Source: Bordetella genomosp. 9
GTDB taxonomy: Bacteria; Pseudomonadota; Gammaproteobacteria; Burkholderiales; Burkholderiaceae_B
DNA length: 64,000 nt
Assembly: GCF_002261425.1 (NCBI RefSeq)
Contig: NZ_NEVJ01000003.1
Span: forward strand, 992,001-1,056,000
Direction of reading: 5' to 3'
Numbering within the stretch: position 1 is the first letter of the stretch; the number at the start of each line of letters is the position of its first letter. The notes beneath the pieces were generated by a model. It made no database searches and was not told the origin of the DNA. It saw only the letters and a list, made by a program, of their open reading frames with translations. Shown here in pieces: positions 1 through 10,102 of the stretch. A program made the translations under genes and the position numbers.

Positions 1-761
1 CGCAAGCCGAACTCCGGCAGGGTGTAGGCCAGCGTTTCGGCGTGTTCCCTTTCGAGCGGATGACAGGTGTCCGGCCCCTTGGGCTGCAGCCACCATTGCA
101 CGCCGTTTTCCTGGGCGAAGGCGCGCAGGATGTCGATATCCCCGGGCGTCAGCGGCAGCAGGTGGCGCAGTACCAGCACCGTGGCGGCATCGCCCACGGC
201 AACCTCGATCTGCGGCATGCGGTCGGGCGCGGACATGGCGCCGATCATCGCGCGCAGCGGCATCAGCAAACGCGCCACATGGGGCGGCAGGACGTGGCAT
301 TCCCGCATGTCCGCGACGTAGCTGCTCTTGCGCTCGTGGAAGCCGACCAGGACGCCGCCCTTCTTGGGGACGACGCGCACGGAAAGCCGCGCGCGGAAAC
401 GGTAGCCCCAGGTGGGCCCATGCAGCGGCGGCAGGATGCGCTGCGGGCGCAGTTTCCCCACGTGCCAGAACGTGTCTTCCAGCGAGCGCTGCTTGATCGC
501 CACCTGGGCCGCGGGCTCCAGGTGCTGCATGGCACAGCCGCCACAGACGCCGAAATGCGGGCAGCGCGGCGTGACGCGCTGGGATGACGGTTGCAGCACC
601 TCTACCGTGCGGGCGATTTCGTAGGACGGCTTGCGGCGCACGGTTTCGCCGGTGACGCGCTCGCCAGGGAGCGCGCCTTCGACGAATACCACCTTGCCTT
701 CGCGGCGGGCGATACCCCTGGCTTCCAGGTCCAGGGATTCGATATTCAGGACTTCGGACAT
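1..761 (-). CDS. rlmD: 23S rRNA (uracil-C5)-methyltransferase RlmD, 5' part
   Basis: The reading frame starts at the ATG at 761-759 and runs off the left edge, so only about 253 N-terminal residues are present. Residues 1-58 look like a TRAM RNA-binding domain. A cluster C67-x5-C73-x2-C76 matches the 4Fe-4S ligands of the RumA/RlmD family. RlmD uses S-adenosylmethionine to make 5-methyluridine at position 1939 of 23S rRNA. The SAM-binding and catalytic part lies outside the window, so the choice of RlmD over RlmC or TrmA relatives rests on the TRAM domain, the Cys cluster and overall resemblance. Confidence 0.85.
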   Translation of the reverse strand, partial: MSEVLNIESLDLEARGIARREGKVVFVEGALPGERVTGETVRRKPSYEIARTVEVLQPSSQRVTPRCPHFGVCGGCAMQHLEPAAQVAIKQRSLEDTFWHVGKLRPQRILPPLHGPTWGYRFRARLSVRVVPKKGGVLVGFHERKSSYVADMRECHVLPPHVARLLMPLRAMIGAMSAPDRMPQIEVAVGDAATVLVLRHLLPLTPGDIDILRAFAQENGVQWWLQPKGPDTCHPLEREHAETLAYTLPEFGL

Positions 762-854
762 CGGCTATCTCATCGGAACAGCCCGGCATTGTAGAAGTTC
801 CGCGAAACCCGCGCTTGCCCCCGGGGCCCTTTCGCCTTGAGGCGGCCGGGCGGC

Positions 855-886
855 AAAAAAAAACGTCCGCCGGATGGCGGACGTTT
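855..886 (-). terminator. Rho-independent terminator after the porin gene
   Basis: A perfect 11-bp stem (861-871 paired with 876-886) with a 4-nt loop is followed, in the minus direction, by a run of T (nine A on the plus strand at 855-863, partly inside the stem). It lies about 120 bp beyond the stop of the minus-strand porin gene and is oriented to end its transcript before rlmD. Confidence 0.8.
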
Positions 887-1003
887 CCCCTTGGGAGCGC
901 GGTCAAGCCGCTTTTGGTATGCATGGACCGGAGCCCCGTACCGCGACGCGCGCGTCGCGATCCGGCAAGCCCGGCCGGGCGGTCGCGCCAGTGGCGCGCC
1001 CGC

Positions 1004-1756
1004 TCAGAACGTGCGGGAGATCGAAGCGACCAGCCCCAGCCGGCCGGCGGGATGGTCGTACTTGGTGTTGTACCAATTGTCCTTGGACGCACCGACCGCG
1101 GCCAGGCCGAACACCCAGCCCTTGATGTCCTTGGTGACGCCCAGCTTGTAGTCCACGTAGTGGCCCAGTTCGTCGCCATCCGTATCGACCTGGTTCTTCA
1201 GCTTCTGGTAGCCCACGTGGCCCACCAGGCCCCAGCCGTCGCCCAGGTCCCAGGTCGCCGACGCGTCCAGGTACCACGTGCCTTTCGAATTCGGCGTGCT
1301 GAAGAAATCGCTCGGCGTGTAGGAGTACTTCAGGGAGTAGCCGCCATAGGTACCGGCGATGTACAGGTCGGTGTTGTTGTAGTTGCCGCCCTTGGGAGAC
1401 GACGAACCCGGGTAGTAATAGTGCAGCGCGCCGACGTCGATGCCGAAGCCGTTGTAGACCTCTCCGCGCCAGCCGCCGTAGAAGTCCATTTCGAGGTTGC
1501 CCTCGTTGTACAGGGTGCTGGAAACATTCGAGTTCCAGTTGCCAAGGTAGAAGCCCGACGAGTGCGTCAGGTCCAGTCCCAACTGAGCCGCCGGCCGGAA
1601 GTCGGTCTGCGAATAGCCACGGAAACGATAGTCGTTGGTGACGGTGGCGTTGCCGCTGAGCGAAAAACCCGCGCCCAGATCGGTCGGGTCGGCATGGGCC
1701 GCCCCGGCAAAACACGTGGCAAGAACAAAGGGGACTGCGCGCAACGTCTTCTTCAT
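1004..1756 (-). CDS. TorF-family putative porin
   Basis: The 250-residue product begins with a Sec signal peptide (MKK, a hydrophobic stretch, cleavage expected after AHA at residue 22). It then shows alternating aromatic and Gly-rich segments and ends in a terminal Phe (SRTF), as outer-membrane beta-barrels do. The segment DYRFRGYSQTDFRPAAQ near the N-terminus of the mature protein is typical of the TorF/TIGR02001 family. The ATG at 1756 is preferred over upstream in-frame starts because the signal peptide starts there. It appears monocistronic with its own terminator. The substrate is unknown. Confidence 0.8.
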   Translation of the reverse strand: MKKTLRAVPFVLATCFAGAAHADPTDLGAGFSLSGNATVTNDYRFRGYSQTDFRPAAQLGLDLTHSSGFYLGNWNSNVSSTLYNEGNLEMDFYGGWRGEVYNGFGIDVGALHYYYPGSSSPKGGNYNNTDLYIAGTYGGYSLKYSYTPSDFFSTPNSKGTWYLDASATWDLGDGWGLVGHVGYQKLKNQVDTDGDELGHYVDYKLGVTKDIKGWVFGLAAVGASKDNWYNTKYDHPAGRLGLVASISRTF

Positions 1757-2048
1757 GGCAAGGATCCTGGTCTCAGTGATGCGTGTATGTGGGCATGATC
1801 CGGCGGGGCGAACCCGCCGGTCATGGCGCAGCGGGAAATGACAGGTACTACGAAACCGCCGCGGCCAACCCCATTTGCATCGGGATAGCCGCACCTCCTC
1901 GGCTTCTCCCCCATAAAAGCGAAATCCGTGCCAACTTTTCACACCTTGAAGAATACGTAAACGGACGTTGTGTGATAGCCGAACCCGCACCATAACGGTG
2001 CAGGAGACGCCCCGCAAGCCTGCGCGACCGATGCCCCAAGAAAGGGAA

Positions 2049-2080
2049 ACGCCCGCATCCGTGCATACGGATGCGGGCGT
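2049..2080 (-). terminator. Strong hairpin after the Spy-like gene
   Basis: A perfect 14-bp stem (2049-2062 with 2067-2080) has a GCAT loop. In the minus direction it is followed by a T-rich stretch (TTTCCCTTTCTT). It sits about 60 bp past the stop of the Spy/CpxP-like gene and probably terminates that transcript. Confidence 0.75.
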
Positions 2081-2138
2081 CGGGTACCTGCCGCCAGGAA
2101 CGACCGGCTACGTGCGGCCGGCCGCCCCTGGAGAGGGC

Positions 2139-2768
2139 TTAGCTGGAAGTCGCCGGCGCGGCCGGGGCCGGGCGACGTTCGGCGCCGGGACGACCATCCT
2201 TGCGATGCTCCTCGCGGCGCTCCTGCATGCGCGCCTGGCGATCCTTGACGAACTGGGTCACCTGCTGGCGCTGGCCGTCGTTCAGGCTGTCCCACACGGC
2301 CAGCCATTTCTGGCGGACCTCATCGGCGCGCCCCTGGTACTGCTGCCGGGCCTGGGCCTGGGCGTCGGCCAGGGCATGGGGATCGAGCTTGCCGGCTTGC
2401 AGTTGCTGGTCCAGCGTCTGGTGCCGGGTGGCCATGCCCTCACGCATGGACTTGCCGAAGTCCTGCTGCGCCTGCTGGGCGGCGGAGAACAGCGCCTGCT
2501 GGTTGGCATCCAGCTTCAGCGCCGCGACTTCCTTCTTGCCGAGCGGGCCCACGCCGGGCACCCACAAGGCGTCACGCATGCCTTGCATGTGGTGGAAGCG
2601 GCGGCCGTCCGCGCTCTTGCCGGAATGGCTGGCGCCGGACTGCGCCGTGCTGGGCTGCGCCGCGGACGTGGAAGCGTCCGGCGCCGCGGAAGCAGCCCCG
2701 GCGAAAGTACCGGCAGCGACGGCAAGCGCCAGGCTGGCGACGACGGGACGAATGGCGAATCGGGACAT
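2139..2768 (-). CDS. Spy/CpxP-like periplasmic LTXXQ protein
   Basis: The 209-residue product has a signal peptide (residues 1-28, ending AASA). The mature part is rich in Ala, Gln and charged residues and predicted to be all helical. Two degenerate LTXXQ-type motifs are visible, LDANQ (86-90) and LNDGQ (162-166), spaced as in Spy/CpxP proteins, which act as periplasmic ATP-independent chaperones or envelope-stress modulators. A short linker low in aromatic residues (30-56) precedes the core. It is a single gene with a strong hairpin downstream. No two-component system lies nearby, so its regulation cannot be read from context. Confidence 0.75.
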   Translation of the reverse strand: MSRFAIRPVVASLALAVAAGTFAGAASAAPDASTSAAQPSTAQSGASHSGKSADGRRFHHMQGMRDALWVPGVGPLGKKEVAALKLDANQQALFSAAQQAQQDFGKSMREGMATRHQTLDQQLQAGKLDPHALADAQAQARQQYQGRADEVRQKWLAVWDSLNDGQRQQVTQFVKDRQARMQERREEHRKDGRPGAERRPAPAAPATSS

Positions 2769-2879
2769 GAGTGGTCTCCTAGGGAGTGAGAGTGCGAGAC
2801 CATTGTCATGGGGGTCCGATTACGCGCCGGTTTCGCGCGCGGCCCCGTTTGTTTCAGTCGATTGCGCCCCGATCGGGGA

Positions 2880-3674
2880 TCAGGGAGCCGTCCGCTCCTG
2901 GTCCCAGGCCGCCAGGTATTCCTTCCAATGCGGCGCCGGGCTGGCCGCGAGCGTGTCGCGCACCAGGTCGATTTCTTCCTGGTAGGAAGCGGCATCGAGT
3001 TCGCCGCGCAGGAAGCGCCAGCGGCAATACACCAGCCAGGTATTGACCACGTCGGTCTCGCAATAGGCGCGGACTTCGTCGGCCTTGCCCTGGTTCCAGG
3101 CATCCCAGACCTTGCCGCCATCCATGCCCAGCTTGCCCGGGAAACCGCACAGCTTGGCCAGTTGGTCCAGCGGCGCGTTGGCGCGACCGTTGTACTTGGC
3201 CAGCACGTCCATCAGGTCGACGTGGCGGGTGTGGTAACGGCCGATGTAGTTGTTGAACTTGAATTCGCGGTCATCTTCGCCCTGGTCCCAATAGCGGGGC
3301 GCGGGCACCCCATGGATCAGGCTGCGATAGTGCAGCACGGGCAGGTCGAAACCGGAACCGTTCCAGCTGACCAGCTTGGGCGTATAGCGTTCTATCGTTT
3401 TGAAGAAGCCCGCCAGCAGCGCGGGTTCGTCGTCGTCCGGCTTGCCCAGCGTGCGCACCCGGAAGCCCTGGTCGTCGCGGAAGACGCAGCCGATCACGGC
3501 CACCCGATGCAGGTGCAGCGGCAGGAAATCGCTGCCGCCGGTGGCCTCGCGCCGTTCGGCGAAGGCGCGCTCGGCGACTTCGCTGTCGGGCAGGTCGACG
3601 CCCCAGCCATTCAGGCGGCGGAGCCCCGCCACGTCGGGCAGGGTCTCCAGATCGAAGACCAGGGTGGGCGTCAT
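2880..3674 (-). CDS. PolB-like 3'-5' exonuclease (DEDDy)
   Basis: The 264-residue protein has the exonuclease-I motif D8-x-E10, an exo-II motif ending in D110 (WNGSGFD), and the exo-III motif Y204-x3-D208. This makes it a DEDDy-type nuclease of the family annotated as predicted 3'-5' exonuclease related to the PolB proofreading domain. There is no polymerase domain. It lies 2 bp downstream of nlpD in the same direction and is probably the last gene of the surE-pcm-nlpD transcript, where many proteobacteria have rpoS. Its substrate is inferred only from the family. Confidence 0.85.
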   Translation of the reverse strand: MTPTLVFDLETLPDVAGLRRLNGWGVDLPDSEVAERAFAERREATGGSDFLPLHLHRVAVIGCVFRDDQGFRVRTLGKPDDDEPALLAGFFKTIERYTPKLVSWNGSGFDLPVLHYRSLIHGVPAPRYWDQGEDDREFKFNNYIGRYHTRHVDLMDVLAKYNGRANAPLDQLAKLCGFPGKLGMDGGKVWDAWNQGKADEVRAYCETDVVNTWLVYCRWRFLRGELDAASYQEEIDLVRDTLAASPAPHWKEYLAAWDQERTAP

Positions 3675-3676
3675 GA

Positions 3677-4597
3677 TCAGCGCTGCGGCAGGTATTGCAG
3701 CGGATCGACCGGCGTGCCCTGGCGCCGGATCTCGAAGTGCAGGCGCGGCGACGCGGCGTCGGTCTGGCCGATTTCCGCGATCTTGGCGCCCTTTTTCACT
3801 TCCTGTCCGCTCTTGGCCAGCAGCGCGCGATTGTGCGCATAGGCCGTGATGAAGCCATTGGTGTGCTGGACGATGATCAGGTTGCCCAGGCCGCGCACGC
3901 CGTTGCCGCTGTACATCACCTTGCCGTCGGCGGCGGCCACGACCGGATCGCCGGGGTTGCCGGCGATATCGACGCCCTTGGTGCTGTTGTTGAACGTCGC
4001 GATCACCTGGCCCTGGGCAGGCCAGCCCCAGTTGATCACCCCGGCATCCGATGCACGCGCGGGCTTGGGCGTTTCCACCGGCGCCGGCGCGGGCGTCGTC
4101 GCCGGCGGCGTGGTGGCGGGCGGCTGCTGCGCGGGCGCGGGCTGCGCCGGCTGCTCGCCCGGCGGCGGCAGCGGCGTGGGTTCGATGCGCGTATCGGCCG
4201 GTTTGACCGGCGTGGCGGGCGCGGGCTTGCCGCCGCCCGCCGCGGGCGTCGCCGCCCCGGCCGCGGGCGCGGACAATTTCAACACCTGGCCCACCGCCAG
4301 ATGGTTGGAATCGGCCAGGTTGTTCCAGCGCTTCAGGCTATCGACGTCGACGCCATTGGCCCGCGAAATGCCGTACAGCGTGTCGCCGGGCTTGACCACG
4401 TAGGTCGCCCCCGAGACAGCCGGGGTCGACGGCGCGGGCGTGGTATTCAGGTCGACGACCGGCGCGCGCTCGGTGCGCGAGGCGCAGCCCGCCAGGACCA
4501 GGCAGACAAATCCCACCCAGAACAGGGCGCGGGACGGGCGCGCGGCAGGCGCGCCCGGGAATTCGGTGGCGGTCAGTTGCAACTGCCCGTCGAGCAT
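3677..4597 (-). CDS. nlpD: NlpD-like lipoprotein, LysM plus degenerate M23 domain
   Basis: A lipobox LAGC puts the lipidated Cys at residue 38. A LysM peptidoglycan-binding domain follows (about 66-108), then a long Pro/Ala linker and a C-terminal LytM/M23 domain (about 205-306). The first metal-site His of active M23 enzymes (HKGxD) is replaced by Thr (TKGVD), as expected for NlpD/EnvC-type activators of cell-wall amidases rather than enzymes. The ATG at 4597 has AGGAG a few bases upstream. A GTG at 4618 that overlaps the pcm stop in a GTGA is the alternative start and would add 7 residues. It lies between pcm and the exonuclease gene in one operon. Confidence 0.85.
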   Translation of the reverse strand: MLDGQLQLTATEFPGAPAARPSRALFWVGFVCLVLAGCASRTERAPVVDLNTTPAPSTPAVSGATYVVKPGDTLYGISRANGVDVDSLKRWNNLADSNHLAVGQVLKLSAPAAGAATPAAGGGKPAPATPVKPADTRIEPTPLPPPGEQPAQPAPAQQPPATTPPATTPAPAPVETPKPARASDAGVINWGWPAQGQVIATFNNSTKGVDIAGNPGDPVVAAADGKVMYSGNGVRGLGNLIIVQHTNGFITAYAHNRALLAKSGQEVKKGAKIAEIGQTDAASPRLHFEIRRQGTPVDPLQYLPQR

Positions 4598-4614
4598 ATG
4601 ATTCTCCTGGTAGC

Positions 4615-5460
4615 TCACGATTGTATGCCGGCCCTTAGCGGGACAAATCGAACGGCTTCGAGTTCCACGCGTTTCCAGCTGGACGCCCCGGTCCGCTCCA
4701 CCAGCACCAGGCGCTGGTCGGAACCGCCTTCGGGCGCGATCAGCCGGCCGCCTGGCGCAAGCTGCGTGAGCAATGCCTGCGGGATGGCCAGGCCGGCGGC
4801 GGCCACAACAATAGCATCGAAAGGCGCGGTATTCGGCAATCCCAGCATGCCGTCGCCATAGCTCAGGCGCACGCGCGTGGTCAATCGCAATTGCCGCAGA
4901 TGGCCGCGCGCCAGCTCATACAGGCCGCGTATGCGTTCGATCGCGTACACGTCGCGAATGAATTGCGCCAGCACCGCGGCCTGGTAGCCGCAGCCCGCGC
5001 CGACTTCCAGCACCCGGGTGGGCTCGCGATCTTCGCAAACGGCGGCGATCATGCGCGCCACGACCCAGGGTTGGGAGATCGTCTGCGAGTGCCCGATCGG
5101 CAGCGCCGCGTCTTCATAGGCGCGGCTGGCCAGGGCCTGGTCGACGAACAGGTGGCGCGGCACGGCGTCCATGGCGTGCAGCACGCGATCGTCGGTAATG
5201 CCCTGGTCGCGCAGGCGCTGCACCATCGCGCGGCGCAGGCGTTCCGAATTCAGGCCCAGATTGCCGGCCGTATTGGGTATCGCCGGCGCGCCGCTGGGCA
5301 GCGTCGGCGGCGTGCGCGGCAGCGTGGCCGCGGAAATCCGGGTGTTGCTATTGGTGGCGGTATAGCCGGGCCCCAGGTTGCCGGTCTGGTACCCGCCGGC
5401 GCGCGACCTGACGGGCGGGCTCGCGGGCGGAATCGGTTCCGGGTCTACCCTTTTGCGCAT
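4615..5460 (-). CDS. pcm: Protein-L-isoaspartate O-methyltransferase
   Basis: The protein repairs isoaspartyl residues using S-adenosylmethionine. The C-terminal 210 residues carry the class-I methyltransferase core with the SAM motif EVGAGCGYQ and the family signature [14 protein letters not shown]. At 281 residues it is some 70 longer than the E. coli enzyme. The extra N-terminus is Pro/Thr/Asn-rich, low in complexity and probably disordered. The start overlaps the 3' end of surE by 16 nt, which implies translational coupling. Confidence 0.9.
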   Translation of the reverse strand: MRKRVDPEPIPPASPPVRSRAGGYQTGNLGPGYTATNSNTRISAATLPRTPPTLPSGAPAIPNTAGNLGLNSERLRRAMVQRLRDQGITDDRVLHAMDAVPRHLFVDQALASRAYEDAALPIGHSQTISQPWVVARMIAAVCEDREPTRVLEVGAGCGYQAAVLAQFIRDVYAIERIRGLYELARGHLRQLRLTTRVRLSYGDGMLGLPNTAPFDAIVVAAAGLAIPQALLTQLAPGGRLIAPEGGSDQRLVLVERTGASSWKRVELEAVRFVPLRAGIQS

Positions 5461-6206
5461 AGAGGCTCCGCCCAGTGGCGCAGTTCAGGCAGCATCGCCT
5501 GGTGCGTCAGGTCCAGTCGCAGCGGCGTGATCGACACCGCGCCGTCGGCCACTGCATGAAAATCCGTGTCCGGACCGGCATCCGCCGCGAGCCCGGCCGG
5601 CCCGATCCAGTAGACGGTGTCGCCGTAAGGCGTGGTGGTGCGCACCACGGGCTCGGAAGGATGGCGCTTGCCCAGTCGCGTCACGCGCATGCCCTGCATG
5701 GTCTGCTCGGGCCGATTGGGAATATTCACGTTCAGCAGCACGGTCGCGGGCAGCGGATGGGCGATGTGGTGCTCGACCACCCGGCGCGCCATCGCGGCGG
5801 CGGCGTCCAGGTGGGCCCAGCCCTTTTCATGCAGGGAGAACGCGATGGAGGGGATGCCGAACAGATAGCCTTCGATGGCCGCGGCCACGGTACCCGAGTA
5901 CAGCGTGTCGTCACCCATGTTGGCGCCGTTGTTGATACCGGAAACGACCAGGTCCGGCCGCGCGTCCACCAGGCCGCCCGTCAGGGCGACGTGTACGCAA
6001 TCGGACGGCGTGCCGTTGACGTAGAGGAAACCGTTGGCGGCCTCGCGCACCGACAGCGGACGATTCAGCGTCAGGGAATTGGAGGCGCCGCTGTGGTTGA
6101 CCTCGGGGGCGACCACGGTCAGGTCGCCCAATCCCCGCAAGGCGTCCACGAGCGCCAGGAGGCCGGGCGCCGAATAACCATCATCGTTGGAAACCAGAAT
6201 CCGCAT
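5445..6206 (-). CDS. surE: 5'/3'-nucleotidase SurE
   Basis: The 253-residue protein opens with the diagnostic metal-binding motif NDDGYSAPG (Asp8, Asp9), followed by NHSGASNS and [12 protein letters not shown]. SurE dephosphorylates nucleoside monophosphates and is tied to stationary-phase survival. It is the first gene of surE-pcm-nlpD-exonuclease. The 110-bp gap to divergent plsY should hold both promoters. Confidence 0.95.
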   Translation of the reverse strand: MRILVSNDDGYSAPGLLALVDALRGLGDLTVVAPEVNHSGASNSLTLNRPLSVREAANGFLYVNGTPSDCVHVALTGGLVDARPDLVVSGINNGANMGDDTLYSGTVAAAIEGYLFGIPSIAFSLHEKGWAHLDAAAAMARRVVEHHIAHPLPATVLLNVNIPNRPEQTMQGMRVTRLGKRHPSEPVVRTTTPYGDTVYWIGPAGLAADAGPDTDFHAVADGAVSITPLRLDLTHQAMLPELRHWAEPLCAKG

Positions 6207-6318
6207 TCTGCGTCGAAAAGAAAATTATGGCGGCGGGTCGCGTCGAATTGTACTGTAGGCAGCCGGCGCGGCAGCGCCACGGTAGAATCCGCGCCAATTT
6301 CTCTTCGCGTAAAGGCCC

Positions 6319-6966
6319 ATGCTGCAGACCCACTACCCCATCGCCTACAACGTCGGTCTTGTCGTGCTGGCCTATCTGATCGGCTCGATCCCCTTCGCCG
6401 TGGTGGTCACCCGGCTGATGGGGATGCAGGATCCGCGCACCTATGGGTCCGGCAACCCCGGCGCGACCAATGTGCTGCGCTCCGGCAACAAGACGGCCGC
6501 CGCGCTGACCCTGCTGGGCGACGCCGCCAAGGGCTGGTTCGCGGTGTGGCTGGTTCAGCGCATCGGCAGCCCGGTGGGCGTGACGTGGAATGTGATCGCG
6601 CTGGCGGCGCTGGCGGTTTTCCTGGGACACCTGTACCCCGTCTTCCTGAAATTCCAGGGCGGCAAGGGGGTGGCGACGGCGCTGGGCGTGCTGTTCGCGG
6701 TCTCCCCCTGGCTGGCGCTGGCCACGGTGGCGACCTGGATCATCATCGTGGTGTTCTTCCGCTATTCGTCGCTGGCCGCGCTGGTGGCGGCGGTGTTCGC
6801 GCCCGTGTACTACCTGTTCGGGTCGAACCTGGCCTGGTACGCCGAACCGCCGCTGGTGGCGGCGATCACGGTCATCAGCGTCCTGCTCATCCTGCGCCAT
6901 CGGGCCAACATCAGCCGCCTGTTGAACGGCACGGAATCGAAGGTCGGGCAAAAGAAGAAAAGCTGA
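6319..6966 (+). CDS. plsY: Glycerol-3-phosphate acyltransferase PlsY
   Basis: The 215-residue inner-membrane protein has about five hydrophobic segments. The PlsY motifs are visible: GSIPFA, then [12 protein letters not shown] (substrate site) and [13 protein letters not shown]. It transfers acyl groups from acyl phosphate to glycerol 3-phosphate, the first step of phospholipid synthesis. It is transcribed away from surE and converges on tsaD. The Lys-rich C-terminus (KVGQKKKS) is cytoplasmic. Confidence 0.95.
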   Translation: MLQTHYPIAYNVGLVVLAYLIGSIPFAVVVTRLMGMQDPRTYGSGNPGATNVLRSGNKTAAALTLLGDAAKGWFAVWLVQRIGSPVGVTWNVIALAALAVFLGHLYPVFLKFQGGKGVATALGVLFAVSPWLALATVATWIIIVVFFRYSSLAALVAAVFAPVYYLFGSNLAWYAEPPLVAAITVISVLLILRHRANISRLLNGTESKVGQKKKS

Positions 6967-6994
6967 ACGGAAGAAAAGCTGGACGCGGCTGTTG

Positions 6995-8038
6995 TCAGGC
7001 CGCCACGGATACCTCTTCCAGGTCCCAGCGCGGCCGTACGGTAAAGGCATGGCTGCCGCGGTCCAGCAGCGCCAGTCCCGCCTTGACCCGTTCGCCGGCG
7101 GCGAACGCGATCATGGCGCCGTTGTCGGTGCATAGCGACAGCGGCGGGAAATACGCCTGCGCCTTCAGGCGCGGCAGCGACGCCGCCAGCCGCTCGCGCA
7201 GGGCCTTGTTGGCCCCCACACCGCCCGCGACCACCAGGCGCCGCAGGCCGGTTTCCTTCAAGGCTTTCGCCGCCTTGGCGGCCAGCACGTCGACGATGGC
7301 GGCCTGCGTGGCCGCGGCCAGATCCGCGATCGCGGCCGGATCCGGCTCGCCGCCGCCCTGCCGCAGGGCCTTGACCCGCGTCAGCACCGCCGTCTTCAGC
7401 CCGCTGAAGCTGAAATCCAGGTCGCCGCTGTGCAGCATGGGGCGCGGCAGCTCGAAACGCGCCGGATCGCCCTGCTCCGCCAATCCGGCCAGCGCCGGGC
7501 CGCCCGGGTAACCCAGGCCCAGCAGCTTCGCCGACTTATCGAAGGCTTCGCCGGCGGCGTCGTCCAGCGTCTCGCCCAGCAAGGTGTAGCGCCCCACCCC
7601 GTCCACACGCATCAGCTGGGTATGCCCGCCCGATACCAGCAGCGCCACGAAGGGAAACTCCGGACGCGGATCCGCCAGCAGGGGCGACAGCAGGTGCCCT
7701 TCCAGGTGATGGATGGCGATGGCCGGCAGGTCGCGCGCCCAGGCGAAGGCCTGCGCCACGCTGGCGCCGACCAGCAGCGCGCCGGCCAGGCCCGGACCGG
7801 CCGTGTAGGCGACGGCATCGACGTCAGAGACCGCCAGGCCGGCTTCGCGCAAGACCTGGCGGGTCAACGGGACCACGCGCCGCACGTGGTCGCGCGACGC
7901 CAGTTCCGGCACCACGCCGCCGTATTCCTGATGCATGGCGATCTGCGTATGCAGGGCATGCGCCAGCAGGCCGCGTTCGGTGCAGACGGCGGCCACGCCG
8001 GTCTCATCGCAGGAGCTTTCAAAACCGAGAATGATCAT
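6995..8038 (-). CDS. tsaD: tRNA N6-threonylcarbamoyladenosine transferase TsaD
   Basis: The 347-residue protein of the Kae1/Qri7 family starts [14 protein letters not shown], has the conserved [11 protein letters not shown] and SGGHTQL segments, the GYPGGPAL loop and the metal motif CTDNGAMIA. With TsaB, TsaE and TsaC it makes t6A37 in ANN-decoding tRNAs. The ATG at 8038 fits the usual family N-terminus. In-frame codons upstream would add a non-homologous tail. It is divergent from the permease gene at 8130. Confidence 0.95.
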   Translation of the reverse strand: MIILGFESSCDETGVAAVCTERGLLAHALHTQIAMHQEYGGVVPELASRDHVRRVVPLTRQVLREAGLAVSDVDAVAYTAGPGLAGALLVGASVAQAFAWARDLPAIAIHHLEGHLLSPLLADPRPEFPFVALLVSGGHTQLMRVDGVGRYTLLGETLDDAAGEAFDKSAKLLGLGYPGGPALAGLAEQGDPARFELPRPMLHSGDLDFSFSGLKTAVLTRVKALRQGGGEPDPAAIADLAAATQAAIVDVLAAKAAKALKETGLRRLVVAGGVGANKALRERLAASLPRLKAQAYFPPLSLCTDNGAMIAFAAGERVKAGLALLDRGSHAFTVRPRWDLEEVSVAA

Positions 8039-8129
8039 GGCCGCGAGTTTACTGCGGCGTCGGAAATGGTATGTTCGCGCCTTGGCCGATAACCTCCGCG
8101 ACGACGACGGGACCGCCTGGGAGAAGCAC

Positions 8130-9422
8130 ATGCTGGAACGACTATTCCGACTGACGGAACATGGGACAACGACACGCGGGGAAGTCGTCGCGGGACTGAC
8201 GACCTTCCTGACGATGTCCTACATCATCTTCGTCAATCCCGACATCCTGTCGACCACCGGCATGGACCGCGACGCGGTGTTCGTCGCCACCTGCCTGGCC
8301 GCCGCGCTGGGATCGCTGGTCATGGGGCTGCTGGCCAACTGGCCCATCGGCATGGCCCCCGGCATGGGCCTGAACGCCTTCTTCGCCTTCACCGTGGTCA
8401 AGGCCATGGGCTACTCCTGGCAGCAGGCGCTGGGCGCGGTGTTCATCTCCGGCCTGATTTTCCTGCTCTTGACGGTCACCGGCGTGCGCGGCTGGCTGAT
8501 CAAGGGCATCCCGCAATCCCTGCGCAGCGCCATCGCGGCGGGGATAGGCCTGTTCCTGGCGATCATCGCCCTGTCGAACGCCGGCATCGTGGTAGCCAAC
8601 CCGGCCACCAAGGTCAGCCTGGGCGACCTGCGCACGCATGGACCGCTGTTCGCCGTGCTGGGCTTCTTCATCATCGCCGCGCTGGATGCGCTGCGCGTGC
8701 GCGGCGCCATCCTGATCGGCATCCTGGTCGTCACCGTGCTGTCGATGGTGCTGGGCTACAACAGCTTCCATGGCCTGTTCTCGTCGCCGCCGAGCCTGGC
8801 GCCGACTTTGATGCAGCTGGATGTCGCCGGCGCGCTGAACAGCGGCTTCTTCCATGTCATCCTGGTCTTCGTGCTGGTCGAAGTGTTCGACGCCACGGGG
8901 ACGCTGATCGGCGTGGCCAAGCGGGCCGGGCTGATCCCGGAAGGCCGGCCCAACAACCTGGGCCGCGCGCTGTTCGCCGACAGCGCGGCCATCGTGGCGG
9001 GCTCGGCGCTGGGCACCAGCAGCACGACCGCGTACGTGGAAAGCGCGTCCGGCGTACAGGCGGGCGGCCGCACCGGCCTGACCGCCGTAGTCGTGGCGCT
9101 GCTCTTCCTTGCCGCCCTGTTCATCTCGCCGCTGGCCGGATCGGTGCCGGCCTACGCCACCGCGCCCGCCCTGCTCTACGTCGCCGGCCTGATGATGCGC
9201 GAACTGATCGAAGTCGACTGGAACGACGTGTCGGAAGCCACGCCCGCGGCCCTGACGGCGCTGGTAATGCCCTTCACCTACTCCGTGGCCAACGGCCTGG
9301 CCTTCGGTTTCATCAGCTATGTCGTGCTCAAGACGCTCACGGGCAAGGCGCGCGAGGTGCACGCGGCCACCTGGCTGGTGGCCGCCCTGTTCGTCATCCG
9401 GTTCGCGTTCTTCGCCGGCTGA
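8130..9422 (+). CDS. NCS2/AzgA-type purine permease
   Basis: The 430-residue integral membrane protein has about 12-14 hydrophobic segments. The N-terminal signature ([20 protein letters not shown]), [14 protein letters not shown] and [13 protein letters not shown] are typical of the AzgA branch of the NCS2 family, which imports adenine, guanine or hypoxanthine by proton symport. The ATG at 8130 gives the standard family start. It is a single gene. The exact substrate cannot be told from the sequence. Confidence 0.9.
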   Translation: MLERLFRLTEHGTTTRGEVVAGLTTFLTMSYIIFVNPDILSTTGMDRDAVFVATCLAAALGSLVMGLLANWPIGMAPGMGLNAFFAFTVVKAMGYSWQQALGAVFISGLIFLLLTVTGVRGWLIKGIPQSLRSAIAAGIGLFLAIIALSNAGIVVANPATKVSLGDLRTHGPLFAVLGFFIIAALDALRVRGAILIGILVVTVLSMVLGYNSFHGLFSSPPSLAPTLMQLDVAGALNSGFFHVILVFVLVEVFDATGTLIGVAKRAGLIPEGRPNNLGRALFADSAAIVAGSALGTSSTTAYVESASGVQAGGRTGLTAVVVALLFLAALFISPLAGSVPAYATAPALLYVAGLMMRELIEVDWNDVSEATPAALTALVMPFTYSVANGLAFGFISYVVLKTLTGKAREVHAATWLVAALFVIRFAFFAG

Positions 9423-9469
9423 AGCCATCGGCGCGCTAAAATAGCGGGTTTTACAGACCCGCTGTTTTC

Positions 9470-10102
9470 ATGACCTACGCCGTCAAGGAAATTTTCAAGA
9501 CCCTGCAGGGCGAAGGGGCGCAGGCGGGACGAGCCGCGGTTTTCTGCCGTTTCGCCGGCTGCAACCTGTGGTCCGGCCGCGAAAGCGACCGCGCCACGGC
9601 CGCCTGTACCTTCTGCGACACCGACTTCATCGGCACCGACGGCCCCGGCGGCGGCAAATTCGCCGACGCCGATAGGCTGGCCGATGCGCTGGCCGCGGAA
9701 TGGGGTCCCGATACCGCCCTCCGCTACGTGGTGTTCACGGGCGGCGAACCGCTGCTGCAGCTCGACCGTGCCCTGATCGCCGCGGTGCACGTGCGCGGCT
9801 TCACGATCGCCATCGAGACCAACGGCACCATGGTGCCGCCGGAAGGCATCGACTGGGTCTGCGTCAGCCCCAAGGGCAAGGCGCCCGTGCTGCTGCGCGC
9901 CGGCAATGAGTTGAAGCTGGTCTATCCGCAGGCCGACGCCCGGCCGGAGTCCTTCGCCGGCCTGAAGTTCGAGCACTTTTTCCTGCAACCCATGGACGGG
10001 CCCGAACGCACGGCGCACACGCAGGCGATCGTCGAGTACTGCAAGCAGCATCCGCAATGGCGCCTGAGCCTGCAAACCCATAAATACATAGGCATTCCAT
10101 GA
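9470..10102 (+). CDS. queE: 7-carboxy-7-deazaguanine synthase QueE
   Basis: The 210-residue radical SAM enzyme converts 6-carboxytetrahydropterin to 7-carboxy-7-deazaguanine on the way to queuosine. Instead of the canonical CX3CX2C cluster, its iron-sulfur ligands are spaced C-x14-C-x2-C (GCNLW...ACTFC), a known QueE subclass. The SAM-binding GGEP (FTGGEPLLQ) and the SLQTHKYIGIP end are also family features. Its last codons overlap queD in ATGA. Confidence 0.95.
   Translation: MTYAVKEIFKTLQGEGAQAGRAAVFCRFAGCNLWSGRESDRATAACTFCDTDFIGTDGPGGGKFADADRLADALAAEWGPDTALRYVVFTGGEPLLQLDRALIAAVHVRGFTIAIETNGTMVPPEGIDWVCVSPKGKAPVLLRAGNELKLVYPQADARPESFAGLKFEHFFLQPMDGPERTAHTQAIVEYCKQHPQWRLSLQTHKYIGIP

Noticed and set aside
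5475..7511. 678-codon plus-strand frame across surE, plsY and tsaD
   Set aside because: It runs antisense through surE, out of frame through plsY and antisense through tsaD, all clearly real. The Arg/Gly/Ala-rich product has no recognisable domain.
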